The notes under the pieces: generated by a model
What the model was told of the DNA's origin: nothing
Database searches by the model: none
Seen by the model: the letters and a program-made list of their open reading frames with translations, nothing else
Shown: one piece after another, positions 1 to 7,334 of the stretch
Layout: each line of letters begins with the position of its first letter
Position numbering within the stretch: the first letter of the stretch is position 1
Source of the DNA: Candidatus Krumholzibacteriia bacterium
GTDB taxonomy: Bacteria; Krumholzibacteriota; Krumholzibacteriia; Krumholzibacteriales; Krumholzibacteriaceae
Reading direction: 5' to 3'
DNA length: 10,955 nt
Assembly (NCBI GenBank): GCA_028706585.1
Contig: JAQTVX010000049.1
Coordinates: forward strand, 1-10,955
Made by a program: the position numbers and the translations under genes

Positions 1-1037
1 TTCTCTACCGCTCCGGCCCCGAAGAACAGGCAGCTCTTGTAGATTGCGTTGTTGAGCATGTGAAAGAGGCCGCCCACGATCGCGATCGGGATTCCGCTAC
101 CGACGCCGAGAACCATGTAGCCCACCTGGCTCACCGCGTGGAACGAGAGGAGCTTCTTGAGATTGTGCTGCACGAGCGCCATCAGGACGGCGAAAATAAT
201 CGTGACGGCGCCTACGATCATCATGAGCATCGACAGCGGCGACCCCGCCTGAATCGCGAAGATGTCGATCGAAATGCGGGCGAGAAAGTAAATCGCGATG
301 AGCTTGTCGAGCGCCGCCGGCAGATACGCCATGACGGAAGCGGGGGTCGAGATCGCGATCGCCGGCACCCACGACTGGAAGGGCATCCCGCCCGCCTTCG
401 CGAGCGCGCCCACGAAAAGCAGTATGAATGCGACCGTGCCGAGCGGCGTCGCAGTCGAGATCGAGAGCTCCGAGATCGCGAGCGTCCCGGCCTGCACCCA
501 GACCAGGACTACGCCGAGGAGCATCGCCGCGTCGCTGAGGCCGAGGATCGTGAAGGCCTTGGCGGCGCCCTTCTCGTGATCCTTGTCTCCCATGTTCGTC
601 ATGTAGAAGAGGATCGCCGTGAGCGCCTCCCAGAACATGAGCAGCACGAGGAGATTGTCGGCGAGCGCTATTCCAGCCGAGGCGGCGAGCGCCCAGAGCA
701 TGAATGAGTAGTAGATGCTCGACTTGTCCTTGCTCCAGAGATATCCGAGCGAATAGACGATCGAGAGCACGGCGAAGATCGCCGTGAAGAGCAGGATGAA
801 CGCGCTGAAGCTGTAGAGCCTGAGAGAGAAAGCGAACGGGAACGCCCCCGCGAGGTTGAAGAGCGAGACCGAGTACAGGATGTCCCCGGCGCCGAAGAGC
901 GCCATAGCACGCAGCAGCACGTAGACCGCCGCGGCCAGCGCCACGATGCCGGCCACGATCTTTCCCCGGCGCGGGATGAAGATCGGGATGATCCCCGCAA
1001 CCGCTGGAATTACTATTGGATACAACAGTTCGTGCAT
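1..1037 (-). CDS. Antiporter-like (NuoL/NuoM/NuoN/HyfB-type) proton-conducting membrane subunit, 3' end off window
   Basis: Begins at ATG 1035-1037, with GGAG eight bases upstream, and stays open to the left edge; 345 residues are visible and the C terminus is missing. The product is strongly hydrophobic with many predicted membrane spans. It has the proton_antipo_M signature: FWE with Glu137, KAGGMPFQSWVP with Lys214, a helix ending LPAALDK with Lys245, and HNLKKLLSFHAVSQVGYM (His291, Lys294, Lys295). In complex I and group 4 hydrogenases these charged residues form the ion-translocation path. It lies 24 bp after the large-subunit gene, so it is taken as the ion-pumping subunit of the same complex. 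LPAALDK replaces the HAATMVTAG-like stretch of NuoL, so it is closer to the hydrogenase/Mrp-type branch than to respiratory NuoL. Whether H+ or Na+ moves cannot be read here. Codon use matches the operon. Confidence 0.9.
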   Translation of the reverse strand, partial: MHELLYPIVIPAVAGIIPIFIPRRGKIVAGIVALAAAVYVLLRAMALFGAGDILYSVSLFNLAGAFPFAFSLRLYSFSAFILLFTAIFAVLSIVYSLGYLWSKDKSSIYYSFMLWALAASAGIALADNLLVLLMFWEALTAILFYMTNMGDKDHEKGAAKAFTILGLSDAAMLLGVVLVWVQAGTLAISELSISTATPLGTVAFILLFVGALAKAGGMPFQSWVPAIAISTPASVMAYLPAALDKLIAIYFLARISIDIFAIQAGSPLSMLMMIVGAVTIIFAVLMALVQHNLKKLLSFHAVSQVGYMVLGVGSGIPIAIVGGLFHMLNNAIYKSCLFFGAGAVE

Positions 1038-1061
1038 TTCCTCGGCTCCGAATACGGTAGT

Positions 1062-2270
1062 CTAGCGGTTCCCGCCGCCCTCGGCAAATCTTTTTCTGAT
1101 CAGTTCCGTTTTCTCGTGGCTCAGCCTGACGAGATCGGCCTCGGTGAGGACGCGCCTCGTTCCGTCCCGCCGGTCGACGATGCCGACGCGCTCGGTGCAC
1201 GAGTAGCACGGATCGACGGCCGCCGTGATGAGACCGGCGTCGGCCACGGTATTGCCGAGCACGCTCAGCTCATTCGTCAGAATGTTGTTGAAGCTCGGCG
1301 CCCGCACCTTGTGTCTCATCGGCATGTTGCCTCCGTTCGAGCGGACGTAGTGGAACACCTCGCCGCGCGGGGCCTCGTAGGCGCCGATGCCTTCGCCCGG
1401 AGGCACTTCCTTGATCTCGATGCTGATGTCCCCGGGCTTCGTGTCTTCGATGAGCTTGAGGCACTGCCGGATGATCTTGATCGATTCGAAATTCTCGAGC
1501 TGGCGCACGACCGCCTTGTCGAATACATCGCCGTGCTCGCAGAGTATCACGTTGAATTTTACCTTGTCGTAGGCGTCGATCGGGTGATCGCGCCGTATGT
1601 CCACGTCGTAGCCGGCCGAGCGCGCCGTCGGGCCGAGCGCGCCGTAGAGGCGGCACTGCGCCTTGTTGAACACGCCGACCCCCTTCGTGCGCGCGTGGAT
1701 AACGGGGTCGTCGACGATCGCTTTGGTGAGCATGTCGTTGTTCTTCTCGAGCGTGTCGAGGAGCTTGAGAACGTTCCCGATCTCCTCCTGCGGCAGATCT
1801 CGGCGCACCCCGCCCGGTTTCATGACCGCGTAGTGGTTACGGTTGCCGGTGACGGCCTCGAGAACGTCGAGGATCGGCTCGCGGAAGCGCCACGTCCACA
1901 TGAAGACCGTGTTGTATCCGAGGAAGTGCCCGGCGAGGCCGGTCCAGAGAAAATGGCTATGCAGCCGCTCGAGCTCGGCGACGATGCACCGGATGAACTG
2001 GGCCCGAAGCGGCGGCTCGACCCCGCAGAGATCCTCGACCGCCTTCACGTAGGCGTAGGGATGAGAGCACGAGCAGATGCCGCAGACGCGCTCGACGAGG
2101 AAGGGCACCTGATCCCAGGTCTTGTGCTCGGAAAGGAGCTCGATCCCGCGATGGCTCCACCCGATCGTCATGTCCATGCCTATGACGCGTTCTCCATCCA
2201 CGTGCAGCTCGAAGAACTCGGGCTCCTCGAGTATCGGATGGAACGGGCCGATCGGGATTTTCTTAACCAT
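1062..2270 (-). CDS. Group 4-type [NiFe] hydrogenase large (catalytic) subunit, NuoD/EchE-like
   Basis: A 402-residue protein starting at ATG 2268-2270 with GAGGTG just upstream and ending in TAG. It carries both nickel-binding motifs of an active [NiFe] hydrogenase: RVCGIC (Cys63, Cys66) near the N terminus and DPCYSC (Cys355, Cys358) near the C terminus. Respiratory NuoD lacks these Cys pairs, so this is a hydrogenase rather than complex I. HycE and HyfG have a fused NuoC domain; here NuoC is a separate gene just upstream, as in Ech and Mbh systems. After CTER (Arg361) there are 41 more residues. In E. coli HycE the endopeptidase HycI cuts after the Arg three residues past the last Cys, so the same spacing here suggests a maturation tail. 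No maturation genes are visible. Predicted role: H+/H2 interconversion at the cytoplasmic face of a membrane complex. Confidence 0.93.
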   Translation of the reverse strand: MVKKIPIGPFHPILEEPEFFELHVDGERVIGMDMTIGWSHRGIELLSEHKTWDQVPFLVERVCGICSCSHPYAYVKAVEDLCGVEPPLRAQFIRCIVAELERLHSHFLWTGLAGHFLGYNTVFMWTWRFREPILDVLEAVTGNRNHYAVMKPGGVRRDLPQEEIGNVLKLLDTLEKNNDMLTKAIVDDPVIHARTKGVGVFNKAQCRLYGALGPTARSAGYDVDIRRDHPIDAYDKVKFNVILCEHGDVFDKAVVRQLENFESIKIIRQCLKLIEDTKPGDISIEIKEVPPGEGIGAYEAPRGEVFHYVRSNGGNMPMRHKVRAPSFNNILTNELSVLGNTVADAGLITAAVDPCYSCTERVGIVDRRDGTRRVLTEADLVRLSHEKTELIRKRFAEGGGNR

Positions 2271-2281
2271 CGTGCTTCACC

Positions 2282-2803
2282 TCAGGGGTTCTTGCCTTTG
2301 GGCGGCCGGCCCGCCACATCGTCCGCGCGCGCATCGCCGTCGTCGCGCTGCCTGACCGTCTCATGCTCGTCCTTGACCTCGCGCTTGGCGGCGTAGTAGT
2401 CCGCGGGGCGGTTGTCGGCGCGGAGCAGCGGCCGGAGGTCCGGATGATTGCGGAACTTGACCTCGTACATCTCGAACATCTCGCGCTCGATCCATTTCGC
2501 GCCCGGAATCACGGGGCTGATGGAGTTGAGCGTCGGATTCGGCTTCGCGGCGAACGTCTTGATCGTGACGAAATAATGTTCGCGGTCGAACGGGAAGAAG
2601 AACATGACCTCGACCCCGTCGCGGCTGTCGACCGCGAGGCCCGTATCGAAGCGGGCGTCGAGATCGTTGAAGAGGAACCGCGCGAGGTCCACCCAGATCT
2701 CGTTTTCCGCGTACACGTACACCCGACGCGGCGACCGCTCGGCGATCTTCACCTTCGCTCCGAACTTCTCCGCGATGCGTTTCTTTACTTCTTCACGTTC
2801 CAT
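2282..2803 (-). CDS. NuoC-like (complex I 30 kDa) hydrogenase subunit
   Basis: 173 residues from ATG 2801-2803; the open frame continues upstream, but this start leaves an 11-bp gap to the preceding gene and gives the expected family N terminus. Residues 105-128 contain the complex1_30kDa signature (IEREMFEMYEV followed by FRNHPDLRPLL), compared with the usual ERE-x-DMFG and GHPDLRR. This family is structural and binds no cofactor; it docks beside NuoD/NuoB in complex I and group 4 hydrogenases. The last 35 residues are charged and of low complexity (RQRDDGDARADD, then a PPKGKNP end), probably a disordered tail. The stop is TGA, which shows TGA terminates normally in this genome. Gaps of 11 bp on both sides fit a single operon. 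Confidence 0.9.
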   Translation of the reverse strand: MEREEVKKRIAEKFGAKVKIAERSPRRVYVYAENEIWVDLARFLFNDLDARFDTGLAVDSRDGVEVMFFFPFDREHYFVTIKTFAAKPNPTLNSISPVIPGAKWIEREMFEMYEVKFRNHPDLRPLLRADNRPADYYAAKREVKDEHETVRQRDDGDARADDVAGRPPKGKNP

Positions 2804-2814
2804 GTCCGGCTCTC

Positions 2815-3228
2815 TCAAAGCTGGTTCAGGACCTTGACGATTCCCGAAATGATCGTTTCCGGTTTCGGCGGGCACCCCGGGATATAGGCGTCCACCGGAA
2901 TGAACTTGTCCATCGGGCCCACGACGTTGTAGCCGTCGCGGAAGATGCCGCATCTGCATCCGCAGGCGCCGAACGCGACGACCTTGATCGGCCGCGGCGC
3001 GGCTTCATAGAGGCGCTTGAGCCTGGGGAGAATGTTCTGCGTGACCGGCCCGCTGATCAGGAGCACGTCGGCGTGGCGGACGCTCCCGACCAGCACGACG
3101 CCGAAGCGCTCGACGTCGAACCGCGGCGTCAGGCAGTCGAGGATCTCGATGTCGCAGTTGTTGCACGCCCCGGTGTTCACATGGAAAATCCAGGGCGATT
3201 TCTTCAGGGCTTTGAGCGCGAGCGACAT
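2815..3228 (-). CDS. [NiFe] hydrogenase small subunit, NuoB/EchC/HyfI-like
   Basis: 137 residues, preceded by a strong GGAGG nine bases before ATG 3226-3228; the Shine-Dalgarno overlaps the TAG of the previous gene. Motifs are GACNNCDIEI (Cys22, Cys25), FGACGCRCG (Cys89, Cys91, Cys93) and IPGCPP (Cys119). CxxC plus Cys89 and Cys119 gives the four ligands expected for the proximal [4Fe-4S] cluster that passes electrons to or from the Ni-Fe site of the large subunit. The length equals that of minimal group 4 small subunits, which lack the long C-terminal multi-cluster domain of uptake hydrogenases. The GCRCG stretch adds two extra Cys near the third ligand. It ends in TGA, an ordinary stop. The neighbouring NuoC- and NuoD-like genes complete the hydrogenase module. 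Confidence 0.93.
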   Translation of the reverse strand: MSLALKALKKSPWIFHVNTGACNNCDIEILDCLTPRFDVERFGVVLVGSVRHADVLLISGPVTQNILPRLKRLYEAAPRPIKVVAFGACGCRCGIFRDGYNVVGPMDKFIPVDAYIPGCPPKPETIISGIVKVLNQL

Positions 3229-3241
3229 TCTCTCGAGCCTC

Positions 3242-4174
3242 CTAGTAACCGATGATCGCGAGGATCATCGCGATCGCCGAAATCGCGAACATCGGTCCCC
3301 AGAAAAACCGGACCGCCTGAGCTATCTTGACCCTCGGGTTCGTGTTTTTGATGAGGACCATTATGACCACTATCGCCACGTACTTGAGGACGGAGGTGAG
3401 TATCCTCCACCCGGTGAAATTGACGCCGCCCCAGAACACCGTGATGATGAACAGCGGCACGACGAGATACATTATCGCCGTGTTGAGCCGCACGATCGCA
3501 AGCGGCGCCCCCGAATACTCTATGTGAGTGCCGCCGGCGATCTCGGTCTCGGCCTCGGGGATGTCGAACGGGAGAAAACCGAGCTTCGCCTGGGCGCAGA
3601 ATATCGCGACTATGAAGGCGAGCACGCCGGAGACGCTTCCGAGCATGACGCCGTTGTACTGCTGGTACATCAGGATCTTGCCGAACGAGAAGCTCCCGAC
3701 CTTCACGATCGTCGTCAGAAACGCGATCGTGAGCGGGAGCTCGTACGCGAAGAGGAGCTTCATCTCGCGGGCCGAGCCCAGCGCGCCGAGCGGGTTGCCC
3801 GAGGCGCTGCCTCCGATGATCATCGCGAGCGCGGGGATCGTCATGACGTAGAGGGTGACCAGCGTATCGCCGATGAACGTTCTCTCGGGAGCCAGGTTGA
3901 CGGACCAGAGAATAGTCGAGGCCAGGGTCGCCGCGGCGAGCCCGATGATCGGCATCAGCAGAAATCCCGTCCAGCGCGCGTTCGAGGGCACGATGACTTC
4001 CTTGCCGAAGAGCTTGATCGTGTCGGCGAAGGGCTGGAACCACGGAGGCCCGACGCGGAGCTGCACGCGCGCCGAGACCTTCCGGTCGACCCACGTCGTC
4101 AGCAGCCCGACCACCGCGGAAAACACGAAGCCGGGGAACACGAGGTACCTGACTATGTACATGACAGCCTGCAT
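3242..4174 (-). CDS. NuoH/HyfC/EchB-like membrane-anchor subunit
   Basis: 310 residues, about eight membrane spans, starting at ATG 4172-4174; a second ATG five codons in is possible. Two NuoH-family signatures are visible: RVGPPWFQPFADTIKLFGKE at 41-60 and FDIPEAETEIAGGTHIEYSG at 203-222, with the acidic residues (Asp204, Glu207, Glu209, Glu211) that couple redox change to proton movement in complex I. It anchors the soluble hydrogenase module in the membrane and forms part of the ion path. In group 4 hydrogenases no quinone is used, so the pocket is thought to serve coupling only. It follows the ferredoxin gene after 12 bp and its TAG lies inside the next gene's ribosome-binding region. Confidence 0.93.
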   Translation of the reverse strand: MQAVMYIVRYLVFPGFVFSAVVGLLTTWVDRKVSARVQLRVGPPWFQPFADTIKLFGKEVIVPSNARWTGFLLMPIIGLAAATLASTILWSVNLAPERTFIGDTLVTLYVMTIPALAMIIGGSASGNPLGALGSAREMKLLFAYELPLTIAFLTTIVKVGSFSFGKILMYQQYNGVMLGSVSGVLAFIVAIFCAQAKLGFLPFDIPEAETEIAGGTHIEYSGAPLAIVRLNTAIMYLVVPLFIITVFWGGVNFTGWRILTSVLKYVAIVVIMVLIKNTNPRVKIAQAVRFFWGPMFAISAIAMILAIIGY

Positions 4175-4186
4175 GACGCCCCTTCG

Positions 4187-4666
4187 CTACCTGTTAGGCA
4201 TGAAGCGGACGAAATACCGTCCGCCCTCGACCGTCCGCTTGTACTTCTTCTCGATCGTAGAGAGCTCCTCGAACACGAGCGCTCCCGACGTGCACGTGGC
4301 CACGCAGCGCGGCTCCTTCCCGTCGGCGAGGCGGTCGACGCACAGATCGCACTTGGGCGAGGTGTGCCACGTCGAATAGGGAAGCATGACGCCGAACGGA
4401 CACGACTGGATGCACGACTTGCATCCGATGCACAGATTCCTCATCCGGACGACCGTGCCGTTCTCGTCCTTCTTTATGGCCTTCTGCGGGCAGACGTTCA
4501 GGCAAAGAGGCTCGTCGCAGTGCCTGCAGTGAAGCGGCACCGTGGCCTTCTCGCGGACGCTGCCGTGCTTGAGATGCCCCTGTCCCTGATGCCCCTGCGC
4601 GCACGCGGCCGCGCACGAGCGGCACGACGTGCACAGGTTCATATTGATGTAAACTCGCTTTTCCAT
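4187..4666 (-). CDS. HycB/CooF/HydN-like ferredoxin with four [4Fe-4S] clusters
   Basis: 159 residues from ATG 4664-4666, four bases after the TGA of the preceding gene, so translational coupling is likely. Sixteen Cys fall into the classic pattern for this family: Cys12/15/18/22, Cys47/50/55/59 (HCRHC, then CLNVCP), Cys79/82/85/89 (CIGCKSCIQSCPFG) and Cys106/109 with Cys121/125 (CDLC, then CVATC). This predicts four [4Fe-4S] clusters. Such proteins are electron-transfer subunits of formate hydrogenlyase, CO-dependent hydrogenase and formate dehydrogenases. Here it sits between the NuoG-like gene and the membrane/hydrogenase genes, so it probably wires the electron-input module to the small subunit. 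No signal peptide or membrane anchor is seen; cytoplasmic. Confidence 0.92.
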   Translation of the reverse strand: MEKRVYINMNLCTSCRSCAAACAQGHQGQGHLKHGSVREKATVPLHCRHCDEPLCLNVCPQKAIKKDENGTVVRMRNLCIGCKSCIQSCPFGVMLPYSTWHTSPKCDLCVDRLADGKEPRCVATCTSGALVFEELSTIEKKYKRTVEGGRYFVRFMPNR

Positions 4667-4670
4667 CGCT

Positions 4671-6455
4671 TCACTTTCCGCTTTGCCGGCTCAGCCTCAC
4701 CGGAACGGGCCCGAGCACGATCCCGCCGGCCGCGTCGAGCTTCAACGGGAACAGCTTCCGCACCGCGGGGAAATGGATCGTCGCGGCGGCTACGGCGCCC
4801 TCGAGCTTCTTGGTGACCCGGACGGGGAGCACGATCTCGGCGCCCGCGGTCGAGACGTCCGCGCGGTCGCCGTCCTTGAGCCTGTATCTGGCCGCAATCT
4901 CCTCCGAGATCATGAGCATCGCGTCGGGGCACGTGATCTCGGACCAGTAGAAATTCCTCGTGATGCTTCCGTCCGCCGCGTGAACAGCCTCGCTCCAGGG
5001 GATGAGAACGGCGTTGGCGGAGTCCAGCTCCTTCATGGAGGCGCAGTAGCCGGACCATTCATCGGCCACGCCGTCGGCGGACGCCGAGCGGTCCGTGCGG
5101 CGCGCCGGTTTCGCCACCGGCGCGAGCTCGGCGCCCATCTCCTTGGCGAGCATCAGGAGGAAATTCCCCGCGGTCACGGCCCCGGCCAGCGGCGGCATGA
5201 CTTCGTCGCGGACGAGATCCTCGCCGAACGCCGGAGAGACCGTCCCCTTCTTCTCCATGAGGCTCGCGGCGGGGATGACGACGTTCGCCCGATCGGCGGT
5301 CTGGTTCCAGAAGAACTGCGTCGTCACCGTGAAGCGCCTCTCGCGCATCGCCCGCTCCACGGGGGCGGCGGGATACACCGAGAACAGATCCAGCCCGAGG
5401 GCGACGAGAGCCTTCAGCTCGCTCTTGGCGAGCTTCTCCAGGCAGTCGCTCTTGCCGGCCGCGGCGAGCACCGAGTAGATGCCCCAGGTGTTCTGCTGCA
5501 CGAATTGCGGAACGAATGCGCGCTCCCCCGGGCAGAGGCTCGTCAGCGCCTCCGCAAAGGAGAACGCGAGGCCGCAGGCCGATATCCGGGCGAAGATATT
5601 CGATATATATGTCGTCACCTTGGCCGCGCCGAGCATCGAGCCCGCCGCCCCGGTGATCGCGCCGCGCGAGACGCCGCCGAGACGTTCGAGCTCGCTCCAA
5701 TCCATGCCGGAGATCAGCGCGTCCAGCTCGGGGGTGAGCGGCGCCTTGGCCTTTTCGGCGGCCGCCTTCAGGAGGCCAGCCACCACGGCCGTCTCGCCGC
5801 CCGGCCTGCAGCGCAGATGCCTGTTGGCGAACCACGCCGTGTGACTCACCTCGGGGCTCACGACGATGACCTCGCTGCCGCGACTGCCGTATTTCCCGCT
5901 CAGAACGTTTTTGGCCGTGCAGGGATGCTCGGTGAACGAATCTCCGATAATGAGCGCAACCACGCGATCCCCGGCCGGTTTCGGCCCGGCGGGCTTCACC
6001 TTCGAGAAATCCCTCGCGAGGTATGCCCTGAACAGCGGCGTATCGTCGGGCGCGAACAGGGCGATGTTGCTCGTGTGGAGCACGCCGTGCGCGAAATTCA
6101 CCGCGAGCGCCGCCTCCTCGTTCGTGAGGTTCTCTCCGAGGAGCACGCCGATCGCTTCGCCGCCGGATTCCTTCATTATGTCTTCGAGGTTTTTCGCCGT
6201 TTCGGCGACGACGGCCGAGATCGTCGAGCGCTCGCCGAGTATGAAGGGATAGTTGACGCGGCGCGGGTGCGTGAGAAATTCGGCCACCGCGTTCCCGCGG
6301 GCGCAGATGCTCCCGCCGAACTTCGAATCCTCGCTCTTGTCCCAGTCCACGGTCATGATCGATTCGGCCGTGAAAATCGGCTCCCGCTCGCCGCCGCGCA
6401 GAATGAGCGGGCACGCGAGGGAGCAGAACGGGCAATTCGCCTTGAGTTCCTTCAT
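4671..6455 (-). CDS. NuoG/FdhA-like molybdopterin-oxidoreductase-fold subunit, probably non-catalytic
   Basis: 594 residues from ATG 6453-6455; no good ribosome-binding site is seen. The N terminus has CPFCSLAC (Cys8, 11, 15) and SICARGN (Cys51), the [4Fe-4S] motif of the FdhA/FwdB/NuoG superfamily, then LTHPRRVNYP. The middle has the superfamily stretch QTADRANVVIPAASLMEKKG, and the last ~100 residues fit the molydop_binding barrel (MLMISEEIAARYRLKDGD). In formate dehydrogenases the catalytic Cys or Sec, followed by His, lies just after a TNEE...FA segment. Here TNEE is at 111-114 and residues 129-150 contain no Cys, Sec codon or His. It is also shorter than FdhA (~700). It may therefore act, like NuoG, as an electron-relay scaffold. 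Loss of catalysis is inference; whether it still binds molybdopterin is unknown. Confidence 0.85.
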   Translation of the reverse strand: MKELKANCPFCSLACPLILRGGEREPIFTAESIMTVDWDKSEDSKFGGSICARGNAVAEFLTHPRRVNYPFILGERSTISAVVAETAKNLEDIMKESGGEAIGVLLGENLTNEEAALAVNFAHGVLHTSNIALFAPDDTPLFRAYLARDFSKVKPAGPKPAGDRVVALIIGDSFTEHPCTAKNVLSGKYGSRGSEVIVVSPEVSHTAWFANRHLRCRPGGETAVVAGLLKAAAEKAKAPLTPELDALISGMDWSELERLGGVSRGAITGAAGSMLGAAKVTTYISNIFARISACGLAFSFAEALTSLCPGERAFVPQFVQQNTWGIYSVLAAAGKSDCLEKLAKSELKALVALGLDLFSVYPAAPVERAMRERRFTVTTQFFWNQTADRANVVIPAASLMEKKGTVSPAFGEDLVRDEVMPPLAGAVTAGNFLLMLAKEMGAELAPVAKPARRTDRSASADGVADEWSGYCASMKELDSANAVLIPWSEAVHAADGSITRNFYWSEITCPDAMLMISEEIAARYRLKDGDRADVSTAGAEIVLPVRVTKKLEGAVAAATIHFPAVRKLFPLKLDAAGGIVLGPVPVRLSRQSGK

Positions 6456-6509
6456 ACGCCGTTCACATCCGCGCGGCCGCGCCGGGCGCCGCGCGATACC
6501 GGGCTTCCA

Positions 6510-7328
6510 TTATCCGAACACGTTCGGGACATGTTTTATCTTGTCGTAGCACATGTCGGGGCCGTCCACGCAGAGGTAGTAGTGCCCCACGTTGCATCTG
6601 CCGCACTTGCCCATCCCGCACGACATCTTGCGGTTCATGGACAGGTAGATCTGCGGCGGCTTGTATCCGACCTCGAGCAGCTTGAGCGTCACGAACTTGA
6701 GCATGATCTCGGGTCCGCACGACACGGCGATCGAGTTCTCGAGATTGAGGTCGAGACCGTCGAGAAGCGTGGTCACGAGCCCGACGTGTCCCGTCCAGTT
6801 GGGCGCCGGCACGTCGAGCGTAACCGAGAAATCCACGTTCGGCGCGGCCTTCGACCATTGGTCGTACATGCGCGCGAAGCAGAGCTCCTCGGGCATGCGC
6901 GCCCCGTACTTTATCGAAATCCTCTTGTACTTTTTCGGGTTCTCGAGCAGGGCATAGATGAGGGATCTCAGCGGGGCGAGCCCCACGCCGCCGCCCACGA
7001 CGAGCACTTCCTTGCCCTCCATCTTGTCCATCGGATAGCCCTTGCCGAAGGGACCCCTGAGGCCCACCTCGGCGCCCGGCTTGAGGGCGTGCAGGGCGTC
7101 TGTGACCTTGCCGGTCTTCAATATGGTGATCTCCATTTTCTCGCTGACGCTCGGGCTGGAGCTGGGCGTGAACGGGGCCTCGCCGCAGCCGGGCACAGTG
7201 AGCTGCATGAACTGGCCGGCCTTGAACTTGATCGGCTGCGAAGGAGCGAGGCAGAACGTCTTGATCGTGGGCGTCTCGGTGATCACGTCCTCCACGAGCG
7301 TATCTATAGGGTAGTAAGGATTCTTCAT
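6510..7328 (-). CDS. HydG/ShyC-like sulfhydrogenase gamma-type diaphorase: FAD, NAD(P), [2Fe-2S]
   Basis: 272 residues from ATG 7326-7328, six bases after the previous stop. Order of parts: FAD-binding barrel with PFTPSSSPS at about 52-60, a GLRGPFGKGYPM loop at 89-100, a nucleotide-binding fold with VLVVGGGVGLAPLRS at about 108-122, CGPEIM at 204-209, and a C-terminal [2Fe-2S] site MSCGMGKCGRC with Cys237, 242, 245 and 253. This layout is that of the gamma subunit of archaeal sulfhydrogenase, AsrB and the dihydroorotate dehydrogenase electron-transfer subunit. Function: transfer of electrons between NAD(P)H and Fe-S clusters. The preceding gene encodes its usual beta partner. NADH versus NADPH preference cannot be told. 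It is the reason the downstream hydrogenase is thought to be NAD(P)-linked. A 54-bp gap follows before the NuoG-like gene. Confidence 0.92.
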   Translation of the reverse strand: MKNPYYPIDTLVEDVITETPTIKTFCLAPSQPIKFKAGQFMQLTVPGCGEAPFTPSSSPSVSEKMEITILKTGKVTDALHALKPGAEVGLRGPFGKGYPMDKMEGKEVLVVGGGVGLAPLRSLIYALLENPKKYKRISIKYGARMPEELCFARMYDQWSKAAPNVDFSVTLDVPAPNWTGHVGLVTTLLDGLDLNLENSIAVSCGPEIMLKFVTLKLLEVGYKPPQIYLSMNRKMSCGMGKCGRCNVGHYYLCVDGPDMCYDKIKHVPNVFG

Positions 7329-7334
7329 CCCAGC

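Noticed and set aside
97..1209. Minus-strand open frame of 370 codons near the left edge
   Set aside because: Arg- and Gly-rich with no membrane segments; a different minus frame of the same DNA encodes a clear antiporter-like subunit.
1032..2396. Plus-strand open frame of 454 codons
   Set aside because: Antisense to the nickel-binding large subunit; no recognizable domain.
1062..4174. Respiratory complex I (nuo) operon
   Set aside because: The large subunit keeps all four Ni-binding Cys, NuoE/F-type genes are absent and HydB/HydG-type genes are present, so a group 4 hydrogenase fits better.
3017..4816. Plus-strand open frame of 599 codons
   Set aside because: Antisense to the small subunit, membrane subunit and ferredoxin genes; the composition is typical of a shadow frame.
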